A DNA stretch of 64,000 bases from Hypomyces perniciosus (taxonomy: Eukaryota; Ascomycota; Sordariomycetes; Hypocreales; Hypocreaceae), in contig SPDT01000007.1 in NCBI GenBank assembly GCA_008477525.1, forward strand, positions 1,240,001 to 1,304,000, given 5' to 3'. Position 1 is the stretch's first letter. The number at the start of each line of letters is the position of its first letter. This document shows, piece after piece, positions 1 through 14,281 of this stretch. Below the pieces are notes generated by a model. It saw only the letters and a list, made by a program, of their open reading frames with translations. It was not told the DNA's origin and made no database searches. The position numbers and the translations under genes are program-made.

Positions 1-3000
1 ATGCAGATCGACCTGCGAACGTGGTTCGGGGATACGAGTATTGCATGCTATCGCTTGTTTCACTTGTCTAATCTCTCATGACGGTAATACGGCTCATTTT
101 GACAGCCGACAAGGCTGATAGATAATATGTCGGCGGCTCCTCGGATCCTGATGCGGAAAATTATGCTCCGCCAGTACGGAGAGGATGGTCAATAAAAAAA
201 GCAAATAAATGGCTAATTGTAAACGGTGGGCCATTGAGACGTCGGGAAGAGAGAACAATGGCGAAGAGGTGACTTGGCTGCATTATTGACTGGAAGGTTC
301 CGTTCCATATGACTGCGGCCAAGTCTCTAGGATAATAGTTGATGGGCCTGAAACGCACCGTGTTGGACGGGCGTGTTTGCATGTACATGGGGCGTGTTGC
401 TAACTTCCCGAACCAAAGATACATAGTAGTAGTAAGTGGTACGGAAAAGGGTGATTTTGCTCGAAACCAAAATGCGAGTACGGTATCGCCGTAGGTACCT
501 TACGGAGAACTCCTAGTCGAGTTGGCGATCGTCAAGTCACAAGACTGCCTTGCATAGGTAGGTTGTTGGTTTGTTGCGACCAGTCACCCATCCATTGTAT
601 AGATAATTATCCTTTTGCAACAACCTGGGATATTGATATTGAACAGCAGAAGCCGTGAGCATTGACGCATGAAAAACGATGCAGAAAATGTGTATGTATG
701 TTGAGCACGTGCATGCCGGAGGGATAAAACCAAAGAAAGGGGCGTGCGTACCCTGGTGGTCTATCGTCATCGTATGGACGGTCGATGGATCGCGGAAGCC
801 AGCAGCCGATCATACACTGCTAGTACGAGCCCCGTAGTATTACCGCCCCGAAGTATGTATGAAGCAAAAAAAAAAAATGAAGCTCATCTAATACCCAAGC
901 TCTCTCACCGGTAGTACTGACCCGGGAGCAAGGGGTGTGCTACACGCCAGGGAAGGCGGAGTCCGAGCTTGGGATGGGATGGGATGGTGGTCCAGGCTCA
1001 GGCTTCTCGAAGTCGTTGAGAACAATGCTTAAACCAACGGGAAAGTGCATTGAGGCGTGGACAGTGCGGTTGGAAGAGGCTGGCTCCAGGAGGGATAGTC
1101 CCTGTCAGGATGCTTGTTCGAGGACAAGGGCATGAGGGAGCAGTGGAGCACATGATAATCCGCAAGCGGGAAAAGAATTTCCAGAAGCCTACCAGGAGCA
1201 GCTAGGCTCATTTCCGGCTGCGCATGGGCCATCGGCGTCTCCACAGAGCCAACCAGCGAATAGTAGTACTAAATACTACTAGGTAGCAAGTGCTACGAGT
1301 ATGTATGTATGTATGTATTATTAGAGACTGACTCTGCGACAAAAGAACAAAACAAAATCACCACCACCCTTGTTGGCGTTGGCAGCGATAACGAGGACAA
1401 AAGACAACAGCCCCAATCGGCGTTTGTGTGTCACTCAATGCTTTTGGCAGATAATTGGGGACTGAGAAAGCCGGTGGAGCGCACAAAGCCACCGTTGTCA
1501 GCGCCGACCTTACGGCTAGATCAGGTCAACTCACAAGGCCAGAGAATGAATGTAGGTACTAGTACATACATAAATACTAATACTACTCCATAGACTTACC
1601 AGTACAGTTAGTATTATGGAGAATGGATCACACCACTAGTGCCCAGCCAGTATGCTGTTGTTCATCCCAAGCGGACTGGTGGTAATGACGATGTGACGGC
1701 GTGGTGGCCAGGATGGCACTACCCGACCCAGGTATCCCCCCGTGACGATCCGGGAGTTGAGGCTGTATCCGGCACAGTGCCTGTGAGTCTACCGCACACG
1801 CAGGCCATTCTGCTTGCAGTACTCCGTACTAGCAGATTCCATGGCGTTTTGTTCATCAATCCCATGTTATGAAGGAATTCTGATGGATATGACACACACC
1901 AACGCCTGAACGTGGTGATGAAACGTCCAAAGTGGCCTCGCCATATTTATATCCAGCACAGTTGAAACCACGCCGTTGCGGGAATGCATGAGCCATCATA
2001 AACCACGTGGCCAGAAGCACAGAAGGACTACTCGCGCATACCTTCCCTCTATGCATGCACACCTACCTACCTACCTATCTTACAATCATCCCCAGCCGCG
2101 GTTGCCTTTAGAAGACGCCCTTGGACTCGTAATATGTAATATGTTGCCACTTTTTTTCCTCTCCTTTTTTTTTCTCTAACCCCCAAATCATTGCGGCTAA
2201 CAGCCATCCGGATTATTACATCAGTCCCCTGTACGGAGTACATCGTTTGTGCTTATTGTTGGGCCTGCTCAGACGGGGGACAATTACGAAGTACCTGCGG
2301 GCAAACAAACAAGAGAATGTTTAAAGCTGCTTCTATTGGCGGGTGATCGTCGCGCACAGGCCGAGACCTTGTTGATCGTGCCGTTGTCCGTCATCGCGCA
2401 CATGATGGGAAATGGACGCGAGCAGCACAACGCCCGTTACAGTGGACAATGGTGCTTGGCAATTCATCTTTTTCAACGCTGTACGAGTAGTGGTACATAC
2501 ATATCTCTGACGAACTGGGCGGCAGGTAGACGCGTATCCACAAGAAAAAGTCAAGACCGTCAAGCCATAGCTCCGCTCCATACGCTGAATTGACAAGGAT
2601 CGTGAGGCTGGGAGTTGGCTTCTGGGCTTTGAGGAAGGGCTCTGTTCTGGCTCTGGCGTCTCGCTCTGGTGCCGGGCAGATCTGCCGTTATCCTGGAGCC
2701 GGAGTTGCACACCCCTAACCCTTTTGCATCGTCATGATGCTACAAAAGGACGAAGTACTAGGTAATACGAAGTACGGAGTACTGCTAGCACGGATAATAA
2801 TGTAAAAATTCACCTACCCCAGTGATGCTCGACCGGGGAATATCACAGCACACGCCAACTGCTGGCGTTCGTCGGGAACCAGTCGGGCCTGTCCTCGCAG
2901 TCTCCTCAGTGCTCAAAGCTGTCTTGTCTACTCCGTATTTGCAAAGCCAACAGCTATTCATCCGATGATTGCTGCCCACTTGATTTGCTTGATCCACCTG

Positions 3001-5446
3001 CAAGCACTAGGCGACCTTTATGTAGAAGGCTGGCAAGCTGGGTTAGGCCAGTCAGACCTAAGCTGACCCGGGGGGTGCCGTCCGTAACCCGCGGGTAGCC
3101 TGAAGATGGCTAATAAAATGGAGTCGCAAAACCTTCCACTGTCCAGGGCTTCTTGGGGGAGGCATTATTACTCCGTAGCATTGCGGAGAAAACAAGTGTG
3201 GGATGTAGTGGGATGATGTAGTAGTAGTATTACGATGCCTCAAAGGATGGCGCAGTGCATTATACATCATCCACTGGCACGCAAATTGCGGGCCTATCAG
3301 CCGTTTGCTGTTTAGGTAATCCCGGGGGGTTTACGGAGTATGTACGGAGCACGGAGTAGTACTACTAGTGCCAAGTACAAAGCACAATGGAAGCAAATGC
3401 GCGCATGACCATGTGCGTCCGAGTGTGTGTTCCTTGCATCTGTATTTTCCCGGTCATCATATCGATCAATCACTGTTGCACCGTCCGTTTTTGATGCGCC
3501 TACGGAGCATCAAGTGGACTTTTTGTTCGTATTAGCGCAGACCAGTGCAACCTGCGAGCGTCAGCATGTATTACGGAGTAGGTACTAGGTATTACGAGTA
3601 ATTACCAAGACGATGACCAATTTTTAGAGCATTTTCGAGGTAGCATCTCTAGCACTGCGCTGCATCATCTACTTCTTCGTGCTAGGTACGATATGTATTA
3701 GAGCTCCCGGCTGTCAGGAGGGAGTACTGTGACGCACTGTGCAAAGATACTTGTCGCTCTCGCCCAAGTCCCGAGCCCGGTACCTCTGTATCCAAGTACC
3801 GATGGGGCAAGGATGCGTACTCACCCGCCGGTGGGTTCGTTTCGATTCAAGGATCATTTCTTTTCATCCAGATGCTATTTCGATTCTGCTCACAACGTAC
3901 ATATGGAGTGCGATAGGATAGGTACTTGTGCTCACCCCCCGTCAGCCTTGCATCGCCGATTTGTTGGCGTCTGCCGTTATATTAAACTGCTCCCGGCGAT
4001 TTTCTCGTCCCCTCCTTGTCCCAGACCTTCTTGTGGTCATAACAGCTCCTCTTCCCTCTGCGCTACTACGAGTACGAGTAGTAGTACTACTACTACTACT
4101 ACCAGCAAACCGGACAGCCAGCGCTCGAGGTAAAAAAAAAAGCCAGTCACACCACTACGATCTGCCGCGGCGACCCTTTTTTTGCCCCCTTCCCATCGAT
4201 CTAGGCGACGCACAGAGCAAGCAAGCAAACCTCCAGCTGGCGCGCACAGATAATAATATTATATCAGCGAGCCGCAAAGCCCACCTTGGTAAGTTGAGGC
4301 CCATGCCGTATTTCTTTCAACAGCCACTGCATTCGTCCCATGTCCTTTCTGGCCCTGCCTTGTCGTTTGAGAATGGTGCACCCCCCTGTTTGCTTGCCTG
4401 GTGCCAATGGCTCCCTTGTCGTTGGCACGGCGCACCCTTGCGCCGGCCCAGGAGATTTTTTGTTCCATAATTTTCTTTCTTTGAAGAGACTCCCTTCGCC
4501 CTGGCAAGCCCCCCCCTCTACCACCACACCCAGACCACACCTGTCATAAAGGCTTGGGCCCCTAAAAAGTTACGTCGTCGCCAGTTCCAGCACCAATCTG
4601 GAGGACCGCACTTTGGCCCCGACATCCCGTCCGTTTTCCCGCCCTTTTCGCAATCCCAAAACTCCCACGGCTATCGCGCCGCGGCTGGACTTCAGCTTCA
4701 TCTTCTTGCCCCCTTGTCGTGCTGTCACGCCTTCTGCGCTGCCTGTCCTCGACGATCCCTCTGCGACGCGGCTGACCGGACCGGACTAGGCCTGACCATC
4801 AAACTGAGCAGGGTCCCAGTGAATAAGCGCGTCCAACAATTACGCCCTTGTCCAACTCATATTCCGACCACTTCGCTGTCGCTTACCACATTAATTGTGT
4901 AAGTTGACTCGAACGTCTCTCCGAAACGGCTGCCGACGGCTCCTTTCCACTGCCGCCTCTCGAACTTCGCGTGCCAAAATTTGCAACACCGCATCCGCAT
5001 CTCGAATCCCGGCTGTTACCCCCGGTTGCCACCCTTCCTGTCTACCGTCGCGAATCGACTACAAGAAACGTGTTGGATTTTGTTTATCAAGGGAGGATCA
5101 TTCGTTCATTACATTCACCTTTTGTCAACGCCCAAAGCGGTCTGACACTTGAACACACTCCTTCAACACAATACCGCCAACAATCCCGATCGAATCGTCC
5201 CACAAACCTCTCTGCAGCGTCTTTCATTCTGCACTCCATTCGCTTATCCGCTCCCTGATCGCCCTTGGCAACAGAGTCGGAAACACAAACGAGTGCGACG
5301 GACTTGTTCGCAGTGCAGCTTTGTCTGGGTTATCGAGAGCAAGGTCGAATTGGGGGAAACAACTCCAGCAACAAGGAGCAGATATAAACTTTTGGGTTTG
5401 AGAACCCAAGTTCCCACATTCTGGTACTGCCGTCAGGAATTGAGGG
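1..5446. other. Gene-poor region and CT-rich leader
   Basis: I see no convincing gene here. The open frames are short, low in complexity and lack recognisable motifs. The first 3.7 kb carries many copies of a TACGGAGTA/TACGAAGTA-type motif (for example near 2231, 2755-2785, 3332-3360 and 3568) and a short TATG repeat near 1300-1318. From about 3.9 kb the top strand becomes strongly pyrimidine-rich, which is typical of promoters and long leaders of fungal regulatory genes. That suits the C2H2 gene that follows. Confidence 0.6.
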
Positions 5447-5688
5447 GTAAGTTGCAAGCAAGCATTGCCCCTTTGATCAATGCTTCAGCAATCCCGAGAA
5501 TTAGTTGGTCCAAGCTCTTGATGGCATCTGGCTTTGATGGTGAAGTCAATCTTGCCGAAAAGTCTTGAGCCGACCAGCTACTGCATATTCTCGCAGCATG
5601 CACACCCATTTGCTGCCATTTTAGCACGCTTTTCAGCCCATCCATGTATATAATTGATTGATGTATGCACTGCTAACTTGACAAGCAG
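5447..5688 (+). other. Probable 5'-UTR intron of the C2H2 gene
   Basis: A consensus donor (GTAAGT at 5447) and a branch-site-like TGCTAACTT about 15 bases before a CAG acceptor (ending 5688) define a 242-base intron. It lies 68 bases upstream of the ATG. This is an inference from splice signals only. Confidence 0.5.
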
Positions 5689-5756
5689 CACCATAATCTA
5701 AGCATTCCAGGCCACGGCGAGGCTTCAACCTAACCGTCTTTGGGCACGAGACCATC

Positions 5757-7224
<1,468 letters not shown>

Positions 7225-9490
7225 TTGGACCAGTTGCCTTTGATTGATGTTGAGGAGTTGGTGCCTGATCACGGTTCGCCTTAATGACCCGCGGATACCC
7301 CTTGTCTTTTTTTTTTTTTTTTTTTTTTTTTTTGCTAATGAGAGTTGCTCGGCTCTGAGTGAGGATCCTTGCGGAAGAGTTTATGATCACGGCTCTTTCA
7401 ATAATCGCATATTCCTCGCTTTACTCGCTTTAATCTGATACCATCACTGATGTACACACGACTCCTGCCTCGCCCCGAAGAAGCCAGCTCCGATGTATTT
7501 GTTTTCCTTTTTGCACATGGTGTTTCTTGTTTTAGACCTGGACGATAGACTGGTGGCGGGGAATCTCACGACCATGGGCTCTGTTTATTTTGATCTTCAT
7601 GATGCACAAAGGGATGATGGGTGGAAGGAAGACTGGAGTTTTTGGCGAGAAACACACACCAAGTTTGCTTGCTTGCCCTTCTATCGGGAGGATTCAAATT
7701 TGGTTGGGAATGGAAACACACAATCAGACGGCTGGGAGAGCTGTCTCTTCTCGTTTTATTCCTCTTTTCCCTTTTCCGTTCTCCGCTCTATTCCTGTGAT
7801 ATACGTTATGCTCTTTTAACCCTAGTGTCTTATGTAGACATTGACGCAAAGTCGCATTAGATCTCTCACAAGAATTGTACTCGGCTACACATGTTTTTTG
7901 TCTCTCCTCTCTCATTGTTGGCGGTGTGGTGTCTCAGATCCTTTTCCGCATAGGGCCAAGGTTGAGTAAACAAAGAGGTCTGAGCCACCGCTTGGTCGCT
8001 AATCGTAAAATTGTCCTATTGGATCAAGGAGTTGGTAGCAGGAGGACTGATTAGTATTATATCTAATCAATAGGTGGATCCTCGGCTCGCATGGTGCCAC
8101 AGTTTCTGCAAAACACCTTTTTTGTATGCATGCATGCATGCATGCATGCAGGTAGTAGGAAGCAATGGCCTTTTTGTGAGACAGATGACGAGGCGAGGGC
8201 AAGGTATGCATGTAGGAGGGAAGAGAAGAAGTGTGGTAGTTTCGGAGGGGAGTTGCGAAGAATATCGGGATGGCCGTGGTGTCGAGTACTACTAATCAAT
8301 GTTTGCCTTTTTGAGTAATCCTGTCGTCAAATTCCTGCGTCGTCTGCAGGATAGAGGGATACACGGCTGAGAATCAAGACGTTTTCAGGAAGCTCGAACG
8401 TCATGTTTTCCTTTTTGTAAAAGGAAACCTTAACTTTTTTTTTCTCGCCATGCATTTGTGCCTGCTTGTAGGCGTGTTGGTTGTTCGGGGGGTCGTGGGA
8501 AAATTCGGGCACTTACACGACTCGAGTCGAGTTACGAAGTATATATTGGACGCGATGTATTTATATTCCTGAAGGAGCAATCCGTCCTCCGTACAGAGTA
8601 GTACTGCTGGTAATAGCAACTACTGCGATGGGATTAGTAATCTACCTATGCATAACGAACTAGTCTCAGATCTAACGCCGCTCGTATTGAATTAGTATGC
8701 GCGTATCGTATCGGAAAAGAACATTGTGAAGTTTGTTGGTGGGATGACGACTTCTCTCTCTCAGTTTTTCGGTTTTTTTTTTTTTGTTTACAAAATGTCG
8801 CCGGGGGATTCATAATTACATATATATACTCCATGGCTGGATTGACAATTGATTAATATTCAGCAACGGCCTACGGCTTTAATACGAAATTTCTTCCAAG
8901 TCCGATGGAGGATTGCGGAGCTCCTTGAAAGGGTTCGGCTATTTAATCGGGGTTTGGCTGATCACTAATCACCAACTCTCATGTTTACTATTCATCTCGC
9001 TCTTAGAGTGACGAAGGCGCCCGCTTAGGGGGGCACAAGCGCAGTCCATGGGCCAACGCACCATGCCATTAATGATCCCGAAGCGGGGGGCGTTCCGAAT
9101 GGATGATGCCTAGCTAGTAGTTATTAATTAGGAGGATCTGGACGGTTCGCCGTAACAGCGGGCGTGGAGGATGGAGCATTTGGGAAGCGGAATCCTGGTG
9201 GCAGCGGATTTATATATATACATATGCTCCGTATCCGTGGTACTACTCGCTCGTATGTGTCTGTATTTGTGTGGTCCACCAGCCAACATACGAATTCTGC
9301 CATACCATACCATACTATACCATATCTACCATACCTTGCCCCTTGGGTCCATCGGCTTGATTTACGATACGGTTCGGAGGGGAAAAAAAGCCTTGGCTAG
9401 CCAAAGATATCATAGCCTCTTGTCCTCTTAGCAAGCATTCCTCTCCATTTAAAACCCTTTCCTCCGTTGTCCTTGCCCACTCCGAGCAGG
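7225..9490. other. Intergenic, 3' end of C2H2 gene and upstream of DsbA-like gene
   Basis: No gene is supported. The stretch contains a 26-base T run (about 7308-7333), an ATGC tetranucleotide repeat (about 8126-8150), a TACGAAGTA copy near 8535 and simple AT-rich or TATA-like segments near 8815-8830 and 9210-9222. The open frames have no family resemblance. Confidence 0.6.
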
Positions 9491-10423
9491 ATGGGAGCGT
9501 CACAGACAACGGTTCCTCAGTATTATTACCATCAGGAAGAACTCGCCGTCGCCAAGAGGACCGCTGTATCATCGAGACGACGTGGCGGCGAAAGGATGAC
9601 GCTGTCCAGAGGCAGGACGATCAAGCTCGATATATATATGGACCTGATCTGTCCGTGGTGCTTCATCGAGAAGCACAGCCTGGAAGAGGTCATGGGACGG
9701 TACAAAACCCAGCACCCGGATGTGCAGTTCGAGGTCGATTGGAAGCCGTTTTACATCAATCCATTGCTCAAAAAGGGTACGTATGATGAACAATGGGGTG
9801 TGTGCTTTGGTTGGGTGTTGGGGGAAGCTTATTTCCAGCTCTCATCGCACATCTTCTCAGCCTCACTCACCACTCTGATCCACCACCCACGGCAACAAAC
9901 CCCTGAAAAAAGAACGGGTTACTAACTTACCCAAGGCATCGACAAACGCGCCATGTACGAAAGAGCCAGCATGGGCCGTGACACCTCGTTCCTCACACGC
10001 ATCCAAACCACCGGCGCCAGACACGACATCGCCTTCTCCCTGCGCGGCTTCACGGGAAACTCGCGCTCGGCCCACAAACTCATCGCCCTCGCGCACCAAG
10101 AACTCGGGCCCCAGGGCCAGGCCCACGTCGTGGAACAGCTGTACCAAGGCCACTTCGAAGACGGGCGGGACATCACGGACGAGGCCTGGCTCGTAGCCCT
10201 CGGCGTGGCGGCGGGCATCCCTGAGGCGATTGTGCGGCTGGAGCTGGAGGATGAGGATGCGAGCAGAAGAATCGACGCGCTGGCGGAGCAGGCGAGGGAA
10301 TCGATGGGCGTAGAGGCTGTGCCGTGTGTGATGGTGCAGGGGAAGTACAAGGTTGGCGGGTATCAGGAGGGCCATGTCTTTGAGAGTCTGTTTGAGAAGA
10401 TGAGGTTGGCGGGGGAGTTTTAA
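9491..10423 (+). CDS. DsbA/FrnE-like thioredoxin-fold oxidoreductase
   Basis: The spliced exons 9491-9776 and 9936-10423 give 257 residues. The intron has GTACGT at its start and a TTACTAACTTAC branch site just before CCAAG. The core begins at about residue 43 with a beta strand followed by DLICPWCFIEKH, so the redox-active pair is C-P-W-C. The partner cis-proline region is EAVPCVMVQGKYKVGGYQ near the C-terminus, and a helical insertion lies between. This order is diagnostic of the DSBA-like family (FrnE, 2-hydroxychromene-2-carboxylate isomerase, kappa GST). In fungi these proteins are usually uncharacterised oxidoreductases or isomerases. An alternative start at 9596 (MTLSRGRTIKLD) would remove a 35-residue basic leader that could be a mitochondrial targeting sequence. 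Confidence 0.88.
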
Positions 10424-10877
10424 AAAAAAGCACTTTGTTGGTTTGCTTTTTTCCTTGACGATTTCATGATGATCATGATGGAGTATTTGGGTTGGTTGAG
10501 CATTTTCTGGATGTTTTGGCGCATGAAATGGCAGGGAACTGTTTAGTTATCATAATATTTCTGCTTTTCGTTTCGGCTTCTCAATGGAATCAGATAGAGG
10601 AACAAAGATGTGCAAACGTCTGGAATTGTATTGTGTTCAATATTCCGCGCGAATACATAGAACTGTCTAGTTGATTCGTTTCTCTCGCGTGCGTCCCGTC
10701 TCGAGACTGTGTTTCTCTTTTTTAGTATTGATACAAATCGAACCTGTTTGCTCCCTTACGCCATTTATGCCCTATACTCTTTACCTGAAAAGGCAATCTT
10801 ACTTTCTGTTCCTTGATGAGATAACGCCATTAATCCAAGAATAAACCTACCATTGAATACATGCCCCCCGAGACCGA
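10424..10877. other. Convergent intergenic region
   Basis: This is the space between two convergent genes. It begins with an A-rich run after the stop codon and has AT-rich 3'-UTR character on both sides. I see no gene in it. Confidence 0.6.
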
Positions 10878-11786
10878 TCATCGCCTCATGCCGCTGTAGT
10901 CGTTAAGCAAATGCGTCATGTGCGTATTCGTTGCCTTGCCAATACGCTTGCCCGCTCTCTTCTTCTGCTGCTTTGGTTTCGAAGCCGCATTCGTATTCGC
11001 CTTACGCGGGTCCTCGCTAGTTGGTTTCTGTCCGACGCTCACTAGCTTGCGGTGCATGTCGTCCAGACTCGGTATTTGCACACGGCGCCACATGGCCTGG
11101 AATTCCTGCTCCACCTTGTTGTGCAGGGAGACGTCGTCGGCCCAGACATACCGGGGGAAGTTGTCCTTCTTTGTGCGCACCACCAGCACCTTGTGCTCCC
11201 TCTCCAGTGCCGCCAGGGTCTCCTCGCAATCGGGCCAGCCGTCCTTGAGATCCTTAACAGAGACGCCTGATGCGTCCGTCTTGCGCTGCAGGTGGGCAAG
11301 CAGCGAAGTGGAGTCCTTCACGCCGGGAATGATGGGCCTGTGCTCGTACGTGCCCGTCTTCCAGGTCTGCTCGCTGAGATTCGGATCAGGCCTCCAGTCG
11401 ACCCTTGGATGACCCCTCAGTCCTTCCGTCAGCTCCTTCTTGTGCTCCTCCGTGTAGTTCCTCAAGCTCAGGTGATCGATAATGTCTGTAATGGACTTTG
11501 GCTCGCGCTTCTTCTTGAGGTACTCCACCGCAAACGTCATCTGTGTCTTCACCTCCGCGCCATAGCCTGTGAGCTGCGGCTGCGAAAAGGGCACTTCGGG
11601 GACGGCATCGCGCTTTCGCTTCGCGGTGGGTGTGTTGGTATCGGAGGCTGCGGAGGGAGAGGGAGATGGCGGAGCGAGTGAGGCGGACGCCGCCGCCTTG
11701 ACGCTGGCTGGATTGGAGAGTTTGGACGCAGCAGAGGCGAGGCTGCCTCTGAATACGGAGGATTGCTTCTCCAGATACGAAGACAT
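10878..11786 (-). CDS. tfa2: Transcription initiation factor IIE subunit beta
   Basis: A single exon encodes 302 residues. The protein is the beta subunit of TFIIE, which recruits TFIIH to the RNA polymerase II pre-initiation complex and helps open the promoter. After a Ser/Ala/Pro-rich N-terminus with a basic KRKRD patch, the central region (about residues 75-220) shows the two winged-helix segments: FAVEYLKKKREPKSITDIIDHL, then HRPIIPGVKDSTSLLAHLQ and LKDGWPDCEETLAAL..HKVLVVRTKKDNFPRYVWADD. The C-terminus is very basic (KPKQQKKRAGKRIGK), as usual for this subunit. I chose the ATG at 11786 because the upstream part of the open frame is low-complexity and begins with no conserved sequence. 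The length is normal for fungi. Confidence 0.93.
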   Translation of the reverse strand: MSSYLEKQSSVFRGSLASAASKLSNPASVKAAASASLAPPSPSPSAASDTNTPTAKRKRDAVPEVPFSQPQLTGYGAEVKTQMTFAVEYLKKKREPKSITDIIDHLSLRNYTEEHKKELTEGLRGHPRVDWRPDPNLSEQTWKTGTYEHRPIIPGVKDSTSLLAHLQRKTDASGVSVKDLKDGWPDCEETLAALEREHKVLVVRTKKDNFPRYVWADDVSLHNKVEQEFQAMWRRVQIPSLDDMHRKLVSVGQKPTSEDPRKANTNAASKPKQQKKRAGKRIGKATNTHMTHLLNDYSGMRR

Positions 11787-12452
11787 TTCGGGTGCAGCCT
11801 GGCAGAGGTATCGCAGAAAAGACTGGTGGGTTCGCAGAGGAGACTGGTGGGTTGGTGGTGAGAGGTGTGAGTTGAGAGAGTGAAGGTTAAGCCTTGAATC
11901 AAGTCTTGAATGCTGCAGGATAAGAGGATAAGGCGAGGCTGAACTGTAAGTGAGCACAGGTGTGGCGCATCATCGAGCATGTGGCGGTGGCTTTCTTATC
12001 AGCCAGCAGACAGGGGAAAGGCGTTGATGACACGCAACCATTAAAGTGGTTTTCATTGTTTCGTTTAGAATCATTTGCTGGCAGTAGGGTACACCAAACA
12101 TGGTCATTAAATCCAAAACGCTGTATTCAATCCTCTTTTTAGCTTTTCCAAAAGCGCGTTGTATCATTCAACGTTGATTACAATAGATATCTACCTCTCC
12201 AGTTACCCACGGTGCATATTCTACCATGAAAAGCGACTCTTCCTCATCTAGCGCTCGAAATGAGACACTGCGCCATCTATACGGTCTTCGCTCAAAATAG
12301 GCCTCTCAGAACGTCTCCCGAGCGTCTCGCATGTTGAAAAACGAGGCGCCATTACCAAATACACACCGCATACATCGTTATGTTTAGATTTTCGTCAGCT
12401 GTAATAGAAGCTCACGCATGTTCCTGTCTTGTGACACTGTGCTCAATCGCGT
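11787..12452. other. Intergenic between TFIIE beta and cytochrome b5
   Basis: This is the promoter side of tfa2 and the 3' side of the cytochrome b5 gene. I see no gene or notable repeat. Confidence 0.55.
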
Positions 12453-13043
12453 TTAAGCAGTTTGTTGCTCAGACTGGTTCTGCAGGTACTGGTAGCCGAA
12501 GTAGGCAATAAGGCCGCCGACGAAAACGAAAGCGTAGAGACCGATACCCAGGCCGGTCTGGTCGGCATCGCCGCCGCCGCCGGAGGTGGAGGCGGACTGG
12601 CTCTTGGGGGCAGGGTCGCCAGGCTAGGAAAACAGGTTGTATTAGTTGCGGTTTCTTAAAAGCAGAGGGTGGAGGTAGCGCAGTGCGTTTCTGCCTACCT
12701 GGCGCTTCAGGGTGCCGATGACCAGCTTATCCAGAATCTCGCGGGCCTCGTCGCTGTGGCCGACATCTTCGAAAGCCTCGGTGGCATCTTGACCGGCGAC
12801 ATCCAGCATCACCTCCTCACCACCACTGCGGGGAAGAAAACTTGTGGTTAGCAAACACGTCCTCCTTTTCTTTCATTATTCCCTCCCTACGAAATGCGGC
12901 AGAGTGTTCTGAGGCGAGTTGGAGACGTACGGGTGCTCGTCGACGAACGAGCCGCAGTCGTAGACCTTATCGTGGATCACGACGAAAAAGTCCTTTTTGG
13001 TGTTGTGCTCAGCAACATCCTGGTAGGTGAATTCTTGGGACAT
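12453..13043 (-). CDS. Cytochrome b5, tail-anchored
   Basis: Three exons (13043-12931, 12825-12699, 12623-12453) give 136 residues. It is an electron carrier on the cytosolic face of the ER, supplying electrons to desaturases, sterol enzymes and P450s. The haem-binding core has the signature DEHPGGEEV, which spans the first splice site and supplies the first axial His at residue 37. The second axial ligand is His61 in [13 protein letters not shown] Ser/Gly linker with GGGG leads to one C-terminal hydrophobic helix ([22 protein letters not shown]) and a short polar tail, the usual ER tail anchor. All splice sites keep frame, and the size is typical of the family. Confidence 0.95.
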
Positions 13044-14281
13044 GATGGGCGAATCGGACTCGGACTTGAGCAAGCTGGTTTGGGAGGAAAGGGAATGTTG
13101 ATGTAGAGTGCAAAAATCGGTTTGCGACGTGGTTGCCAAGAGAGGTAAAGTCGGTCAATGGAGGTGGAGAAGAGAAAGAGTTGAGATCAAGATGATGGTA
13201 TGGAAATTAGTAGAATTGCAAAGGCCATGATACGAGTACGGAGTACTTCGTACTTGGTGCATAATACTAAGGGAGACGGAATATTCGAAGGGACCCGGTT
13301 CCGCAAGGGCCGTTCAGCAGCCAATCACAAATTGCAAAATTACCGTTCGCGGGCGCTGATTCGTCTGCTGGACCCCTGGACTAGCCGATAATTCGAAGCA
13401 CCATCCATGGGTTAACGCCGGGCTCATGGATGCAGTATTATTAGTCGTAGCAGTCGTACTCTGTACTTCCTACATCAGTCTGTTGAGCGTTGAGATGACA
13501 CCGTCTGGTTGGAAAAAAAAAATTAAAAAAATTAAAAGACTTTTTTTTTGTTCTCTTCTGATAAGAGGTTTATAGTAGTCGTATCATCGATAGTACTTCA
13601 CAGATGGACCAAGTACCTGTCAACCAACGGCTCATTCAGACTTCTAACCCTCTATTCAGACATTCTGACTTCTATCAAACATGTTTCAGCATCCCCTCTT
13701 TTCGCCAGTTCGAATTCCAGAAAAACCAGGATCCACGCACGGTAGCTTCGCCACTCTTGCCGAGACCTGCTTTCGGATACCTCGGGTATACCCGTTGCCG
13801 TGGCCCATGTGGAAGCTTCTTGAAAACACCACACGATTAATAAGTGGTGCTACTACTCGTAACGAGTCTGTCACATTTGTATCGCCATCTGATCATGACG
13901 TTCTGCATGGACACACGCCTTATGTACCCCGCATATGACAGCTTGCCATCCTCGGCTGCCTCCACTTCCATGATTTGAACGGTGAGATCTTGTCAGTTCT
14001 CACAAGGGAGTGGCCAATCCTTGATTGGGTGGAGTGTGGAATGGAGGGACAGACGACTCGGAATGATGGCGTCAACCTTGCGCCTCATGAATATCGACGA
14101 ATGTCCTCTTTGTGTAACTACACCCTTATGCACCAGGCTCGGCGATTCCACTTAGATTGCTCCTCGCATGACCAAGTCACCCCCTCCACAGCCCAATCTG
14201 GACATGGTTTCCTTTCATTTCTCATGGCGTTCTATCAAATCATAGCAAGACCTCGGCAGAGGTCATCAAATACACAGGCAT
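13044..14281. other. Intergenic upstream of cytochrome b5
   Basis: No gene is supported. There is a copy of the TACGGAGTAC/TTCGTAC motif cluster near 13233-13258 and an A/T-rich homopolymer patch near 13514-13550. A GTTCGAATTC string near 13706 resembles a tRNA B box, but nothing around it folds as a tRNA. Confidence 0.55.

Noticed and set aside
3729..4540. Several overlapping open frames near 4 kb
   Set aside because: Ser/Thr/Pro- or Arg-rich translations of a pyrimidine-rich leader, no conserved sequence or splice structure.
13690..13730. GTTCGAATTC resembling a tRNA B box
   Set aside because: No A box, acceptor stem or anticodon arm can be folded around it.
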